Positions 16,345-26,436 are shown, numbered from the stretch's first letter. The stretch is DNA of 64,000 nucleotides from Mycobacterium syngnathidarum (GCF_001942625.1 NZ_MLCL01000001.1:1-64000), one strand, 5' to 3'. Notes: generated from the letters alone by a model not told the origin. Numbers and translations: made by a program.

Positions 16345-17321
16345 CAGAACCGATCCGGATGCAGCTGCCTGGCCAGGGCGTCCACCGCCTGGCCGACCCG
16401 CACCCCGACCACGACCGAGGACAACGGAAGGACCGCGAACCGCTGCTGCCGCACTGCCGGAACATGCTGCAGCAGAGGATGTTCGGTCAGGAATCGCTTT
16501 TTGTCCGCGACGGGTTGATCGCCGTAGTCGTAGATCAAGATGGCTTCGGGTGTGCGTTCGGCGAACTGCTCGAACGACACGTCGCCCCACACCCTGGGGA
16601 CATCGGCGAACAGGTTGACTCCACCAGCCGCCTCGATCATCAGGTTGCCGATGCCCTTGCCGCCAGAGGTGAACACCGTCGCCTCACCGCTGTCATAGAC
16701 GGCCACCCGAACCGGTCGGACTCCGCGCACCTTGTCGCCGGACAGCGCGAGCTCGCGGTGCAGCTTCTCGATCTGCCGCTCGGCGCGGTCCTGGACACCG
16801 AAGATCGTTCCGACGTCGCGAATTTCGTCATCCACGGTCGTCAGGCTGACCGGGTGGTCCAGGCAGTCCTCGATGTTGAGCCGGGTGGGAATCCCGGCAT
16901 CGGCCAGCCGTTGCCTGCCGCGCCCCTCCTTTTCGTCGAAGGCGCTTTCCCACCCGCCGTAGACGAAATCGGGTTCCACGGCCAGCAGGGATTCATAGGA
17001 CGGGTACTCCTCGGCCAGCACCGGCACGCTGTCGTACGCAGCCTGATACTCGGGCAGGATGCGGTCATCGAGATAGGACGTACCGACCATGGAGTTTTCC
17101 AGGCCGAGCGCCAGTAGCGTCTCGATCGCATGCTGGTTGAGGGCCACCGCCCTGGCCGGCGGACGGTCATAGGTCGTCGTCATACCGCAGTTGTCGACGG
17201 TCACCGGATATCCGGCCGCTGCCGCATCGGTTTCGGGTGCGGGGGTCGAGGCGCATCCCGATACCAGTAGCACCGACGCCAGACCGGCGAACAACCAACG
17301 AACAGCCATGTGCGCACCCAT
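16341..17321 (-). CDS. ABC transporter substrate-binding lipoprotein, predicted corrinoid (or siderophore) binder
   Basis: This 326-residue class-III periplasmic binding protein has signal peptide and lipobox LVSGC, then the two-lobe FecB/BtuF fold (RAVALNQHAIETLLALGL ... DFVYGGW). ATG 17321 has GGAG three bases before its AGG. ATG 17309, 4 codons on, starts right at the signal peptide and is an alternative. The leader carries a cobalamin riboswitch (about 17355-17480), so expression should fall when cobalamin is plentiful and the ligand is probably a corrinoid. A siderophore-type ligand is the family's other option. Confidence 0.85.
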   Translation of the reverse strand: MGAHMAVRWLFAGLASVLLVSGCASTPAPETDAAAAGYPVTVDNCGMTTTYDRPPARAVALNQHAIETLLALGLENSMVGTSYLDDRILPEYQAAYDSVPVLAEEYPSYESLLAVEPDFVYGGWESAFDEKEGRGRQRLADAGIPTRLNIEDCLDHPVSLTTVDDEIRDVGTIFGVQDRAERQIEKLHRELALSGDKVRGVRPVRVAVYDSGEATVFTSGGKGIGNLMIEAAGGVNLFADVPRVWGDVSFEQFAERTPEAILIYDYGDQPVADKKRFLTEHPLLQHVPAVRQQRFAVLPLSSVVVGVRVGQAVDALARQLHPDRFW

Positions 17322-17354
17322 CCTCTCCAGGGAGATCCGCCCCAGTACGTGCGA

Positions 17355-17480
17355 GGTGGCGACTGCGGTGCGTATCTGGCTCTCGAGGATCAGCTGATGC
17401 CGACCCATCGATCACAGTGGCGGGACCGCGCCGGATTCACACCGGCTTCCACGATCCGCAGTCGCTCTATCACCGTCGAT
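17355..17480 (-). promoter_or_regulatory. Cobalamin riboswitch upstream of the FecBCD-type operon
   Basis: On the minus strand the B12-box core reads GGAAGCCGGTGTGAATCCGG, then GGTCCCGCCACTGTGA and GAGAGCCAGATACGC, in the order of the cobalamin aptamer. A perfect 10-bp closing stem joins 17456-17465 to 17359-17368. The element fills the 165-bp gap between the rpsR2 stop (17487) and the transporter start. Confidence 0.88.
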
Positions 17481-17486
17481 GGTAAA

Positions 17487-17750
17487 TCAAGCCGGGCCGA
17501 CCACCGGCAACAGCGCCATCTCCCTGGCGTTCTTGATCGCGGTGGCGACCTGGCGCTGCTGCTGCGGGGTCAGCCCGGTGACCCGGCGGGACCTGATCTT
17601 GCCCCGCTCGCTGATGAAGGTGCGAAGCAGCTGGACATCCTTGTAGTCGACTTCGGTGATGCCCAGGGCGGTCAGCTGATTACGCCGAGGCTTCTTCAAT
17701 TCCGTTGCCGGCGGACGTTTCCGCGCGTTCTTCCGGGTCTTGGTCGCCAT
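17487..17750 (-). CDS. rpsR2: 30S ribosomal protein S18, zinc-independent paralogue
   Basis: The 87 residues match S18 ([19 protein letters not shown] ... [19 protein letters not shown]). The CxxC zinc-binding pairs of the housekeeping S18 are missing, so this is the C-minus form that replaces it when zinc runs low. ATG 17750 overlaps the rpsN2 stop (ATGA). It is the last gene of the four-gene zinc-starvation ribosomal operon, and its stop is about 7 bases before the cobalamin riboswitch of the next operon. Confidence 0.93.
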   Translation of the reverse strand: MATKTRKNARKRPPATELKKPRRNQLTALGITEVDYKDVQLLRTFISERGKIRSRRVTGLTPQQQRQVATAIKNAREMALLPVVGPA

Positions 17751-18055
17751 CACCAACTCGACTTCCGCACGCCGGGAAGCTCTCCCCGGTGGGCAAGTTC
17801 GCGCACCCGCACCCGCGACAGGCCGAACTTGCGCAGATGCCCGCGTGGCCGGCCGTCGACCGAATCTCGATTCCGCAGCCGCACCGGGCTCGAATCGCGC
17901 GGCAGCCGCTGCAGCGCCGAGACCGCCGCGGCCTTCTGCTCACGCGTGCTGGCCGGGTTGCGGATGGCCTCTTTGAGCTCGGCCCGCCGTTCGGCATAGC
18001 GCGCCACCAGCTCACGGCGCCGATCGTTCTTGACGATCTTGGATTTCTTCGCCAT
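17750..18055 (-). CDS. rpsN2: 30S ribosomal protein S14, zinc-independent paralogue
   Basis: The 101-residue long-form S14 starts [10 protein letters not shown] and ends [11 protein letters not shown], with the conserved [20 protein letters not shown]. It has no cysteines, unlike the 61-residue zinc-ribbon S14 of housekeeping ribosomes. Start and upstream stop overlap by one base (TGATG). Confidence 0.94.
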   Translation of the reverse strand: MAKKSKIVKNDRRRELVARYAERRAELKEAIRNPASTREQKAAAVSALQRLPRDSSPVRLRNRDSVDGRPRGHLRKFGLSRVRVRELAHRGELPGVRKSSW

Positions 18056-18219
18056 CAGCGCTCCTCGCGGAAGTCGACGTGCTTGCGGATCACCGGGTCG
18101 TACTTGCGCAGGACGATGCGGTCGGGATCGTTGCGGCGGTTCTTGCGGGTGACGTAGGTGTAGCCGGTCCCGGCCGTCGACTTCAGTTTCACGATCGGGC
18201 GAACATCGGTACTGGCCAT
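18055..18219 (-). CDS. rpmG1: 50S ribosomal protein L33, zinc-independent paralogue
   Basis: The 54 codons begin [20 protein letters not shown] and contain [21 protein letters not shown]. This is L33 without the two CxxC pairs. The gene is linked by one-base TGATG overlaps to rpmB2 upstream and rpsN2 downstream. Confidence 0.93.
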   Translation of the reverse strand: MASTDVRPIVKLKSTAGTGYTYVTRKNRRNDPDRIVLRKYDPVIRKHVDFREER

Positions 18220-18455
18220 CAGATCTTCTCCCCTGCGCTACGGAGCCGTGCCACCACGGCTTCGATGCCGTCGCGGTCGATCACCTTGATTCCCTTGGCG
18301 CTCACCCGAAGTCGGATCCGGCGCCCTTCCGACGGCAGGTAGTACGTCTTGTTCTGGATGTTCGGATTCCAGCGCCTGCGATTTCGCTTGTGCGAATGCG
18401 ACACCGTGTTGCCGAACCCGGGCGAGCGCCCGGTGACCTGGCAATGGGCCGACAT
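18219..18455 (-). CDS. rpmB2: 50S ribosomal protein L28, zinc-independent paralogue
   Basis: The 78 residues include [20 protein letters not shown] and RRRWNPNIQ, typical of L28. Only one cysteine remains (C5), so a four-Cys zinc site is not possible. ATG 18455 follows GAGGAG. It is the first gene of the operon rpmB2-rpmG1-rpsN2-rpsR2, whose promoter faces the Zur-like box at 18493-18513. Confidence 0.94.
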   Translation of the reverse strand: MSAHCQVTGRSPGFGNTVSHSHKRNRRRWNPNIQNKTYYLPSEGRRIRLRVSAKGIKVIDRDGIEAVVARLRSAGEKI

Positions 18456-18492
18456 TGAATCTCCTCACTCGTGGGGTAGCCTGGCTTAAGCG

Positions 18493-18513
18493 TAATGATA
18501 ATCATTTTCAATA
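18493..18513. promoter_or_regulatory. Zur-like box between rpmB2 and mrf
   Basis: TAATGATAATCATTTTCAATA sits in the 75-bp gap between the two divergent genes. It contains TGATAATCATTTTCA, the type of palindrome bound by mycobacterial Zur, and could repress both directions. Its reverse complement shares TTGAAAATGATTATCA with 5698-5713. Confidence 0.85.
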
Positions 18514-18530
18514 GCTAGTTGGGAGGCCAG

Positions 18531-19715
18531 GTGCGCACCCCTGTTGTGCTGGTCGCCGGTCAGGGCGACGTCGAAGGTGTGGCCGATCAGTTGAGCCGCT
18601 GTCCGGGGACCGTGCTGGTCCGTCATACCTACGACGGGCAGGTGGTGCTGAGGGACGTCACCGATCAGAACGGCTCGTCGGAGATGGCCCTCGAGCTGGC
18701 GCACGGCTGCGTGACCTGCACAGTGCGCGACGACCTGCTGATCCTGCTGCGGCGGCTGCACCGGCGCAGCGATGTCACCCGCATCGTCGTGGCCCTGATG
18801 GGCTGGCTCGAACCCGAACCGGTGTGCTGGGCCATCGAGAACATCCACGTGCAGGTGGGGCCGGGCTACATCGATGGGCCCGCCGCCCGCGACGTCAGCA
18901 TCGCGGCGGTCACCACCTGCATCGACACCCAGGACTGGCTGCGGCAAGCGGTTGGCGACGACGAGCTGGGCGACGGCCGCACTGTCGCCCAGGTGGTGGT
19001 CGGCCAGGCCGAGTTCGCCGATGCGCTGGTGCTGACCGAGCCCGAGGCCACCACCCTGTCCGTGCTGCGCCGGCTCGCGCCCCGAGCCCGCATCACCGTC
19101 GGCACCCAACGCGTCGAGACGGCGCTGGCACACCTGGACCCCGGGACCCGGCGTGGCCGCGTCGGCTCACCGCACGATCCGCTGCTCGACGGCCAACCAC
19201 CGCTGGATCAAGACGGTGAGGTCGGCATCGTCGAGTTCACCGCGCGACGGCCGTTTCATCCGCTGCGCCTGCACGCTGCCATCGATCCACTGCTCGAGGG
19301 CGTCGTGCGCACCCGCGGCCGAGCCTGGCTGGCCAACCGCCCGGCCGAGGTCATGTGGATCGAGTCCGCAGGCGGCGGACTGCATTTCAGCAGCGCCGGG
19401 AAATGGCTGGCAGCAATGGATTCCACCGAGCGGGCCTACACCGACCCCGAACGGCTGGCGATGGCCGCGATCGACTGGCACAACGCGTACGGCGACCGCC
19501 ATGTGTCACTGACCGTCCTGGTCTGCGGCGCCCGCCCGGACGAGATCAGCGACGCGCTCCACGGCGCGCTGCTCACCGACGACGAACTCACCCGGCCCGG
19601 CGAGTGGGCGCACTACCCCGACCCGTTCGGCGACTGGCACGAAGACCCATGCGATGACCAGGCCGGCGCCGACGAAGCCGCGACGCGCGGCCACCACGAA
19701 GGAGGACAACCGTGA
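18531..19715 (+). CDS. mrf: CobW-like protein, MPY recruitment factor homologue (Rv0106 type)
   Basis: The 394 residues align by eye with Rv0106: [10 protein letters not shown] start, [12 protein letters not shown] (C60, C63), [10 protein letters not shown] and a CobW C-terminal domain ([13 protein letters not shown] ... [12 protein letters not shown]). The P-loop GxxGxGKT of true CobW GTPases is absent (GQGDVEGVA), and CxCC is reduced to CxxC. In mycobacteria this zinc-repressed protein recruits the hibernation factor MPY to C-minus ribosomes. GTG 18531 follows GGGAGG by four bases. It is cotranscribed with rpmE2; the gene stop is at 19713-19715, overlapping the next start (GTGA). Confidence 0.87.
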   Translation: MRTPVVLVAGQGDVEGVADQLSRCPGTVLVRHTYDGQVVLRDVTDQNGSSEMALELAHGCVTCTVRDDLLILLRRLHRRSDVTRIVVALMGWLEPEPVCWAIENIHVQVGPGYIDGPAARDVSIAAVTTCIDTQDWLRQAVGDDELGDGRTVAQVVVGQAEFADALVLTEPEATTLSVLRRLAPRARITVGTQRVETALAHLDPGTRRGRVGSPHDPLLDGQPPLDQDGEVGIVEFTARRPFHPLRLHAAIDPLLEGVVRTRGRAWLANRPAEVMWIESAGGGLHFSSAGKWLAAMDSTERAYTDPERLAMAAIDWHNAYGDRHVSLTVLVCGARPDEISDALHGALLTDDELTRPGEWAHYPDPFGDWHEDPCDDQAGADEAATRGHHEGGQP

Positions 19716-19966
19716 AACCGAACATCCACCCCGACTATCACCCAGTGGTGTTCCAGGACGCCGCCACCGGCAGCCAGTTCCTGACCCGGTCCACAGCCAC
19801 CAGTGAGCGCACCATCGAATGGGCCACGCCGGAAGGACCCCAGACCTACCCGCTGATCGTCGTCGACGTCACCAGCGACTCACACCCGTTCTGGACCGGC
19901 ACTGCCCGCCATCTCGACGCAGCCGGGCAGGTGGAGAAGTTCCGGCGCCGCTACGGACACATCTAA
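19712..19966 (+). CDS. rpmE2: 50S ribosomal protein L31 type B (zinc-independent)
   Basis: The 84 residues read [20 protein letters not shown], then [19 protein letters not shown] and RRRYG, the type B L31 pattern with no cysteines. It starts at GTG 19712, overlapping the mrf stop, and probably uses the same Zur-controlled promoter. Confidence 0.95.
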   Translation: MKPNIHPDYHPVVFQDAATGSQFLTRSTATSERTIEWATPEGPQTYPLIVVDVTSDSHPFWTGTARHLDAAGQVEKFRRRYGHI

Positions 19967-19982
19967 GTCCTAGGGTGGGCCC

Positions 19983-20906
19983 ATGCGGCCCAAGCCCGGC
20001 AGGCCCGACCTGGCCTCCTATGCGCGGTTCTTCGACGTGCCGTCGAGCACAGCACAATCCCCGGTCACCCTCACCTGGGCGGGGGTCAGCACGCTGCTGG
20101 TGGACGACGGCTCGTCGGCGATCTTGACCGACGGTTTCTTCTCGCGGCCCGCACTGCCCAGCGTCGTGCTGCGCAAGCTGAAGCCGTCACTGCCCCGCAT
20201 CGACGGCAGCCTGGCCCGCCTCGGCATCGACAAGCTCGAGGCGGTGCTGCCGGTTCACACCCACTTCGACCACGCCATGGACTCGGCCGTGGTGGCCGAG
20301 CGGACCGGCGCCCGGTTGGTGGGCGGCACCTCGACGGCCCAGGTGGGAGTGGGCGGCGGCCTCGCCCCCGAACGGATCGTCACGGTCACTCCTGGCGAAG
20401 CCCTCACCCTCGGCGCCTTCGACGTGACGCTGTTCGAGTCCGAACACTGCCCGCCGGATCGTTTTCCCGGCACGATCACCACCCCCGTCGTACCGCCGGT
20501 CAAAGCTTCGGCGTACAAGTGCGGCGAAGCCTGGTCGACGCTGGTGCACCATCGGCCCAGCGACCGCACCCTGCTGATCGTCGGCAGCGCCGGCGCGGTG
20601 CCGGGCGCGTTGGCCGGGCAGCGCGCCGAGGTGGTCTACCTGGGTGTCGGCCAACTCGGGCTGCAGTCCGAACGGTATTTCGAAAACTACTGGGCCGAAA
20701 CCGTCCGCACCGTCGGTGCGCGCCGCGTGGTGCTGATCCATTGGGACGACTTCTTCCGGCCGCTGCACAAACCGTTGCGGGCCTTGCCTTTTGCCGGTGA
20801 CGACCTGGACGTGTCGATGCGCGTGCTGACCAGGCTGGCCGAACGCGACGGGGTCAGCCTGCATCTGCCCACACTGTGGGAACGTGCCGATCCGTGGATC
20901 AGCTGA
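19983..20906 (+). CDS. MBL-fold metallo-hydrolase (Rv3577-like)
   Basis: The 307-residue protein has the metallo-beta-lactamase motif THTHFDHAMD (about 91-100), an upstream LTDGFFSRP and later HWDDFFRPL, consistent with a two-metal hydrolase. Position next to the ArsB-like permease mirrors M. tuberculosis Rv3577-Rv3578. The substrate is unknown. ATG 19983 lies 16 bases after rpmE2, so some read-through from the Zur-controlled unit is possible; this would be an odd partner because the enzyme itself should need zinc. Confidence 0.8.
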   Translation: MRPKPGRPDLASYARFFDVPSSTAQSPVTLTWAGVSTLLVDDGSSAILTDGFFSRPALPSVVLRKLKPSLPRIDGSLARLGIDKLEAVLPVHTHFDHAMDSAVVAERTGARLVGGTSTAQVGVGGGLAPERIVTVTPGEALTLGAFDVTLFESEHCPPDRFPGTITTPVVPPVKASAYKCGEAWSTLVHHRPSDRTLLIVGSAGAVPGALAGQRAEVVYLGVGQLGLQSERYFENYWAETVRTVGARRVVLIHWDDFFRPLHKPLRALPFAGDDLDVSMRVLTRLAERDGVSLHLPTLWERADPWIS

Positions 20907-20929
20907 GCCGCTGAACCGCTTGCGGCAGC

Positions 20930-21001
20930 CACACCGCGCCGAGAGTGACGCAGATGTCGCAGGCACCGCGACGGAGCGACCCCTGCGTCACGCTCGGTGT
21001 G
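20930..21001. repeat. Long imperfect inverted repeat between the MBL-fold gene and the arsB-like gene
   Basis: CACACCG...AGTGACGCAG (20930-20953) pairs with CTGCGTCACGCTCGGTGTG (20983-21001); the left arm has five extra bases. The repeat ends 8 bases before ATG 21009. A second short pair, CGACGGAGCG / CGACCCCTG, lies inside the loop. It could be a tail-less terminator, an attenuator in the permease leader, or a small mobile repeat. Confidence 0.5.
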
Positions 21002-21008
21002 AAATCGA

Positions 21009-22274
21009 ATGTTCGACCGGCCGAAAGGATCCACGCCGTTGATACTGGCCCTGGTGCTGCTGGCCGTGGTCCTGGTGTTCGCGCTGGCGCGCCCCGAGGG
21101 CTGGCCCGAGGCCGTTGTCGCGATCCCGGCCGCCGGCCTGTTGATCGCATGCGACGTGATCTCACCGGACGACGCCCTGGCCGAGGCGGGTCGCCTGCTG
21201 CCGGTGGTCGGATTCCTGGCGGCCGTGCTGGTTCTGGCCCACCTGTGCGACGACGAGGGCCTGTTCCACGCTGCGGGCACGCTGATGGCCCGGGCCAGCC
21301 GGGGAGATTCTCAGCGGCTGCTGGTCCGGGTCTTCCTGATCGGGGCGACGACGACGGCTGTGCTGAGCCTGGACGCGACCGTGGTGTTGTTGACGCCGGT
21401 GCTGCTGGCCACCGCCCGCACCCTGTCGGTGCCGCCGCGGCCACATGCCTATGCCAGCGCACATCTGGCCAACTCCGCGTCCTTGCTGTTTCCGGTGTCG
21501 AACCTGACGAATCTGTTGGCATTCGCCGTGGCGGGATTGTCCTTCACTCAGTTCAGCGCGGTGATGGCGCTGCCCTGGCTGGCCGTCATCTCTGTCGAAT
21601 TCGTCATCCTGCGTTGGCTTTTCCGCCACGAGTTGAAACCCCCGGCCGCCGACGTTACTCCCCCGCCACCTGAGGTGCCGGTGTTCGTGATCGTGGTGCT
21701 GGGTTTGACCCTGGCAGGTTTCGTCGTCATCTCGGTGTTCGATGTGTCGCCCGCCTGGGCGGCGCTGGCCGGTGCGGTGGTGCTCGGCGTGCGCAGTCTG
21801 GCCCAGCGGCGCAGCACCATCGGCGGGATCGTACGCGCGGTCAACGTGCCGTTCCTGGCGTTTGTGCTGTGCCTTGGCGTGGTGGTGGACGCGGTGGTCC
21901 AAAACGGTCTCGGCGAGGCCATGCGGGGCGTGCTTCCGGTCGGTGATTCACTACCCGCACTGTTGGGTCTGGCGGCCGTCGCGGCCGTGCTGGCCAATCT
22001 GGTCAACAATCTTCCGGCCGCGCTGGTGCTACTACCGCTGGTGGCCGGAGCCGGACCGGGCGCGGTGCTGGCCGTGCTGATCGGGGTCAATGTCGGCCCC
22101 AACCTGACCTACATCGGCTCGTTGTCAAACCTGCTGTGGCGCAATGTGGTCCATCGCGAGGGGCTGCCTGCTCGGTTCACCGAGTTCAGTCGGGTAGGGC
22201 TGGCGACCGTGCCGTTCACCCTGGTGGCCGGTGTGGTGGCGCTGTGGGTCAGCCTGCGTGTCCTCGGAGGTTAG
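21009..22274 (+). CDS. ArsB/SLC13-type membrane transporter (Rv3578-like)
   Basis: This 421-residue protein is almost entirely transmembrane (about 11-12 helices). Motifs LDATVVLLTPVL, ANSASLLFPVSNLTNLLAF and NLVNNLPAALVLLPL match the ArsB/ion-transporter superfamily. M. tuberculosis calls the homologue ArsB2, but an arsenite role has not been shown by the sequence, and no ArsR or ArsC lies nearby. ATG 21009 follows the inverted repeat at 20930-21001. Confidence 0.82.
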   Translation: MFDRPKGSTPLILALVLLAVVLVFALARPEGWPEAVVAIPAAGLLIACDVISPDDALAEAGRLLPVVGFLAAVLVLAHLCDDEGLFHAAGTLMARASRGDSQRLLVRVFLIGATTTAVLSLDATVVLLTPVLLATARTLSVPPRPHAYASAHLANSASLLFPVSNLTNLLAFAVAGLSFTQFSAVMALPWLAVISVEFVILRWLFRHELKPPAADVTPPPPEVPVFVIVVLGLTLAGFVVISVFDVSPAWAALAGAVVLGVRSLAQRRSTIGGIVRAVNVPFLAFVLCLGVVVDAVVQNGLGEAMRGVLPVGDSLPALLGLAAVAAVLANLVNNLPAALVLLPLVAGAGPGAVLAVLIGVNVGPNLTYIGSLSNLLWRNVVHREGLPARFTEFSRVGLATVPFTLVAGVVALWVSLRVLGG

Positions 22275-22363
22275 CCGCAGCGGGCCTGAGCCCGGAGTTG
22301 AGTCTGCGGTCCGGGCGGGCCTCACTCACATGTGTGCGCCGTTGGCGCAGACCGAACGGCAAA

Positions 22364-23308
22364 TCAGGAAGTGCGGCGCTGACGGGCAATCTCAGCCAGT
22401 ACCACGCCGGCGGCCACCGAGGCGTTCAACGACTCCGTAGGCCCGGCCATCGGGATCGACACCACCGCATCGCAGTTCTCCCGCACCAGCCGCGACAGGC
22501 CCTTGCCCTCCGAGCCGACCACCACGACCATCGGGCCGCTGCCCTCGAGCTCGTCGAGTGTGGTGTCACCACCGGCATCCAAGCCGACCACCTGCAGGCC
22601 GGCGTCGGCCCAACTCTTCAGCGCGCGAGTCAGATTCGTCGCCCGAGCCACGGGTGTGCGGGCCGCGGCCCCGGCGCTGGTGCGCCACGCCACCGCGGTC
22701 ACCGAAGCCGAGCGCCGCTGCGGGATCAACACACCGTGCCCGCCGAAGGCAGCCACCGAACGCACGATGGCACCCAGGTTGCGCGGATCGGAGATGTTGT
22801 CCAGCGCCACCATCAGCGCCGGCTCCCCGGAATCCCGGGCGGCCTTCAACAAGTCGTCGGGATGGGCGTAGTTGTACGGCGGCACCTGCAGCGCCATGCC
22901 CTGGTGCAACCCGTTGTTGCTCATCCGATCCAGATCGTGGCGCTGCACCTCGAGGATCGAGATGCCGCGGTCGGCGGCGATCTGCACGGATTCGGTCAAC
23001 CGCTCATCGGCTTCGGTGCCCAGCGCCACATACAGGGCGGTGGCCGGAACCTTGGCCCGCAGACACTCCACGACCGGATTGCGCCCCAGCACCAATTCGG
23101 TGTCGTCGGTCTTGCGATGCCGGCCCTGCGCCTGACGCGCCGCCTTGGCGGCCTTCTTGGCGGCCGGATGATGCGGACGCTGGTCCGCGCGCGGTGTGGC
23201 CCCGCGGCCTTCCAGCCCGCGGCGACGCACGCCACCGGACCCAACCGTCGGCCCCTTCTTGGTCCCCGGCTTGCGCACCGCGCCGCGCCGCTGCGAATTC
23301 CCGGCCAT
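22364..23308 (-). CDS. rlmB: 23S rRNA (guanosine-2'-O-)-methyltransferase, TrmH/SpoU family
   Basis: The 314 residues start with a basic disordered tail of about 65, then an L30e-like substrate-binding domain ([10 protein letters not shown] ...) and the SPOUT domain. Motifs [28 protein letters not shown] and [17 protein letters not shown] form the knotted SAM site. It corresponds to Rv3579c. It follows cysS with no gap, as in other actinobacteria, so it is probably the last gene of the carD-ispD-ispF-cysS run. Confidence 0.9.
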   Translation of the reverse strand: MAGNSQRRGAVRKPGTKKGPTVGSGGVRRRGLEGRGATPRADQRPHHPAAKKAAKAARQAQGRHRKTDDTELVLGRNPVVECLRAKVPATALYVALGTEADERLTESVQIAADRGISILEVQRHDLDRMSNNGLHQGMALQVPPYNYAHPDDLLKAARDSGEPALMVALDNISDPRNLGAIVRSVAAFGGHGVLIPQRRSASVTAVAWRTSAGAAARTPVARATNLTRALKSWADAGLQVVGLDAGGDTTLDELEGSGPMVVVVGSEGKGLSRLVRENCDAVVSIPMAGPTESLNASVAAGVVLAEIARQRRTS

Positions 23309-24709
23309 CTACGCTCCGTTCCCGTCCACCAGTGCCCATTGCGGGCCGTCGGCAGTGTCGGTGACCTCGATGCCGGCCGCCTTGAGCCGGTCCCGGATGG
23401 CGTCGGCCGCCGCCCAGTCCCGGTTGGCCCGGGCCTCGGCCCGGCCGGCCAGCGCCCACTGCACCAATTCATCCACGGCAGCCAGTGCGGCCGACGTCTC
23501 GTCGCGGGACTCCCAACGCTCATCGAGCGGATCGCAGCCCAGGATGCCCATCATCGCCCTGATCGAGGTGGCCTGCGCCATCGCCCCCGCGTGATCACCG
23601 GCGTCCAGTGCGCGGTTGCCCTCGGCGCGGGCAGCGTGCACCTCGGCCAGCGCCATCGGCACCGCGAGGTCGTCGTCGAGTGCGGCCGCGAATTTCGGCG
23701 TCCAGTCACCGACGGCGACGGCACCGACGCGGTTGCGCACCCGGTGCAGGAAATCTTCGATACCGCTGTAGGCCTTCACCGCGTCCTGCAGCGCCGTCTC
23801 GGAGAATTCCAGCATGGACCGATAGTGCGCGCTGCCCAGGTAGTAGCGCAGCTCGGCTGCCCGAACCCGTTGCAGCACAGCGGGAATCGACAGCACATTG
23901 CCCAGCGACTTGCTCATCTTCTCGCCGCCCATGGTGACCCAGCCGTTGTGCAGCCAGTACCGGGCGAAGCCGTCGCCCGCGGCCTGTGCCTGGGCGATCT
24001 CGTTCTCGTGGTGCGGGAAGACCAGATCCATACCCCCGGCGTGGATGTCGAACTCCGCGCCCAGGTACGCCTCGCACATCGCCACGCACTCGGTGTGCCA
24101 ACCGGGCCGGCCCCGGCCCCAGGGTGTCGGCCACGACGGTTCACCCGGCTTGGCGCCCTTCCACAGCGTGAAATCGCGCTGATCGCGCTTGCCTGTCGCC
24201 ACCCCCTCGCCCTGGTGCACGTCATCGATACGGTGCCCGGACAGCGCACCGTAATCGGGCAGGCTGAGCACATCGAAGTAGACGTCGCCACCCTGGGCGT
24301 ACGCGTGGCCCTTCTCGATCAGCCGGTCGATGAGCTCGACCATCTGGGTGATGTGGCCGGTGGCCCGCGGCTCAGCCGACGGCGGAAGCACACCCAGTGC
24401 GTCGTAGGCGGCGCTGAACGCCCGCTCATACGTCGCGGCCCACTCCCACCACGGTCGGCCGGCGTCAGCCGCCTTGTTGAGGATCTTGTCGTCGATATCG
24501 GTGACGTTGCGGATGAACGCAACGTCGTACCCATTGGCGGTCAGCCAGCGGCGCAACACGTCGAACGCGACTCCACTACGGACATGACCGATATGCGGCA
24601 AGCCCTGGACGGTCGCACCGCACAGGTAGATCGAAGCGTGCCCCGGCCGCAGCGGTACGAAGTCTCGTACGGCACCCGCCATGGTGTCGTACAGCCGCAA
24701 ATCAGTCAC
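23309..24709 (-). CDS. cysS: Cysteinyl-tRNA synthetase
   Basis: The 466-residue class I synthetase has a HIGH-type motif ([10 protein letters not shown]), the KMSKS loop ([10 protein letters not shown]), the zinc-site pieces CGATVQG and AMCEAYLG, and the HHENEIAQ segment that reads the zinc-bound cysteine. Length is normal. Order ispD-ispF-cysS-rlmB matches Rv3582c-Rv3579c. Confidence 0.96.
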   Translation of the reverse strand: MTDLRLYDTMAGAVRDFVPLRPGHASIYLCGATVQGLPHIGHVRSGVAFDVLRRWLTANGYDVAFIRNVTDIDDKILNKAADAGRPWWEWAATYERAFSAAYDALGVLPPSAEPRATGHITQMVELIDRLIEKGHAYAQGGDVYFDVLSLPDYGALSGHRIDDVHQGEGVATGKRDQRDFTLWKGAKPGEPSWPTPWGRGRPGWHTECVAMCEAYLGAEFDIHAGGMDLVFPHHENEIAQAQAAGDGFARYWLHNGWVTMGGEKMSKSLGNVLSIPAVLQRVRAAELRYYLGSAHYRSMLEFSETALQDAVKAYSGIEDFLHRVRNRVGAVAVGDWTPKFAAALDDDLAVPMALAEVHAARAEGNRALDAGDHAGAMAQATSIRAMMGILGCDPLDERWESRDETSAALAAVDELVQWALAGRAEARANRDWAAADAIRDRLKAAGIEVTDTADGPQWALVDGNGA

Positions 24710-24754
24710 TTCGGCTGTCCGTTCGCTCCGCTCACGACGGCCCAGCTTACCGGC

Positions 24755-25231
24755 CTATTCGGCAGGAACCACCAATGCGCTGGCCACCGCGGCCAATCCC
24801 TCGCCCCGGCCGGTCAGCCCGAGCCCGTCGGTGGTGGTGGCCGACACCGATACCGGCGCCCCGACCAGCTCGGTCAGCAGCCGCTGGGCCTCCTCGCGGC
24901 GCGGCCCGATCTTGGGCCGGTTTCCGATCACCTGCACGGTGGCATTGCCGATCTCGAAGCCTGCCGCCTGCACCAGTTCGCGGACGTGCCGCAACATGCC
25001 GGCGCCGGTCACCCCGCGCCATTCCGGCCGGTCGGTACCGAAGACCGCGCCGAGGTCACCGAGGCCGGCCGCACTGAGCAGCGCGTCGCACAATGCGTGC
25101 GCGGCGACGTCGCCGTCGGAGTGTCCGGCGCAGCCGTCGGCACCGTCGAAGAGCAGACCCAACAACCAGCAGGGGCGCCCCTGCTCGATGGGATGGACGT
25201 CGGTACCGAGACCGACCCTGGGAATCCTCAC
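24755..25231 (-). CDS. ispF: 2-C-methyl-D-erythritol 2,4-cyclodiphosphate synthase
   Basis: The 158-residue enzyme of the MEP isoprenoid pathway converts CDP-ME 2-phosphate to MEcPP. The metal-site motifs GTDVHP and [15 protein letters not shown] are intact. Start 25231 overlaps the ispD stop (GTGA). Confidence 0.95.
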   Translation of the reverse strand: MRIPRVGLGTDVHPIEQGRPCWLLGLLFDGADGCAGHSDGDVAAHALCDALLSAAGLGDLGAVFGTDRPEWRGVTGAGMLRHVRELVQAAGFEIGNATVQVIGNRPKIGPRREEAQRLLTELVGAPVSVSATTTDGLGLTGRGEGLAAVASALVVPAE

Positions 25232-25899
25232 GCCCCACGCACCATGACAGCCTCGGCGAGCAACAGGTCCAGGGGTGTGGTGATCTTGAAAGCCAGCGGG
25301 TCGCCCTCGACGATCTGCACCGGCGTACCGATCTGTTCGACCAGCGAGGCGTCATCGGTGACCGCTCCGGCGCCGGCCCGCCGGTAGGCACGGCGCAACA
25401 CGTCGGTGTGGAAGCCCTGAGGAGTCTGTACGGCCCGCAGGCCGGCCCGCTCCGGCGTCCCCAGCACCGCACCGTTGGCGTCGACCGCCTTGATGGTGTC
25501 GGCCAACGGGAGGCCGGGAACGACGGCGGCGTGCCCGTCGCCCAGTGCGGCAACCACCCGGGCGATCAGCGAAGGCGGAGTCAATGCCCGGGCAGCATCG
25601 TGCACGAGGATGAAATCGGGGTCGCCGGCGGCGGCGAGAGCCAGCGCCACCGACTCTGTCCGGTCGGCTCCCCCGGCCACGATCTGCGCGCGTTCCCCGA
25701 ACACCAAGATGGCCTCGTCGGTGAGCGCGGGCGGCACCGCGACCACGACCGTGTCGATCACCCCTGAAGCCAGCAACCCGTCCAGGGCATGCTCCAACAG
25801 GGGCTTGCCCCCCAAACTGACGAACGCTTTGGGTCTGCCCGCGCCTAGCCGCTCACCAGAGCCGGCGGCCGGGACGACCGCGACAGTTGTTGCCACCAC
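25228..25899 (-). CDS. ispD: 2-C-methyl-D-erythritol 4-phosphate cytidylyltransferase
   Basis: The 223 residues contain [18 protein letters not shown] (CTP loop), VHDAARAL and VQTPQGF. It makes CDP-ME in the MEP pathway. Two GTG codons in a row (25899, 25896) can serve as start. It lies 3 bases after the carD stop and overlaps ispF. Confidence 0.94.
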   Translation of the reverse strand: MVATTVAVVPAAGSGERLGAGRPKAFVSLGGKPLLEHALDGLLASGVIDTVVVAVPPALTDEAILVFGERAQIVAGGADRTESVALALAAAGDPDFILVHDAARALTPPSLIARVVAALGDGHAAVVPGLPLADTIKAVDANGAVLGTPERAGLRAVQTPQGFHTDVLRRAYRRAGAGAVTDDASLVEQIGTPVQIVEGDPLAFKITTPLDLLLAEAVMVRGA

Positions 25900-25902
25900 G
25901 CG

Positions 25903-26436
<534 letters not shown>

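Noticed and set aside
22136..25387. Plus-strand open frame of over 1,000 codons across rlmB, cysS and ispF
   Set aside because: It is antisense to three genes with clear catalytic motifs. High GC makes long antisense frames common, and its translation is His/Arg/Pro-rich with no domain.
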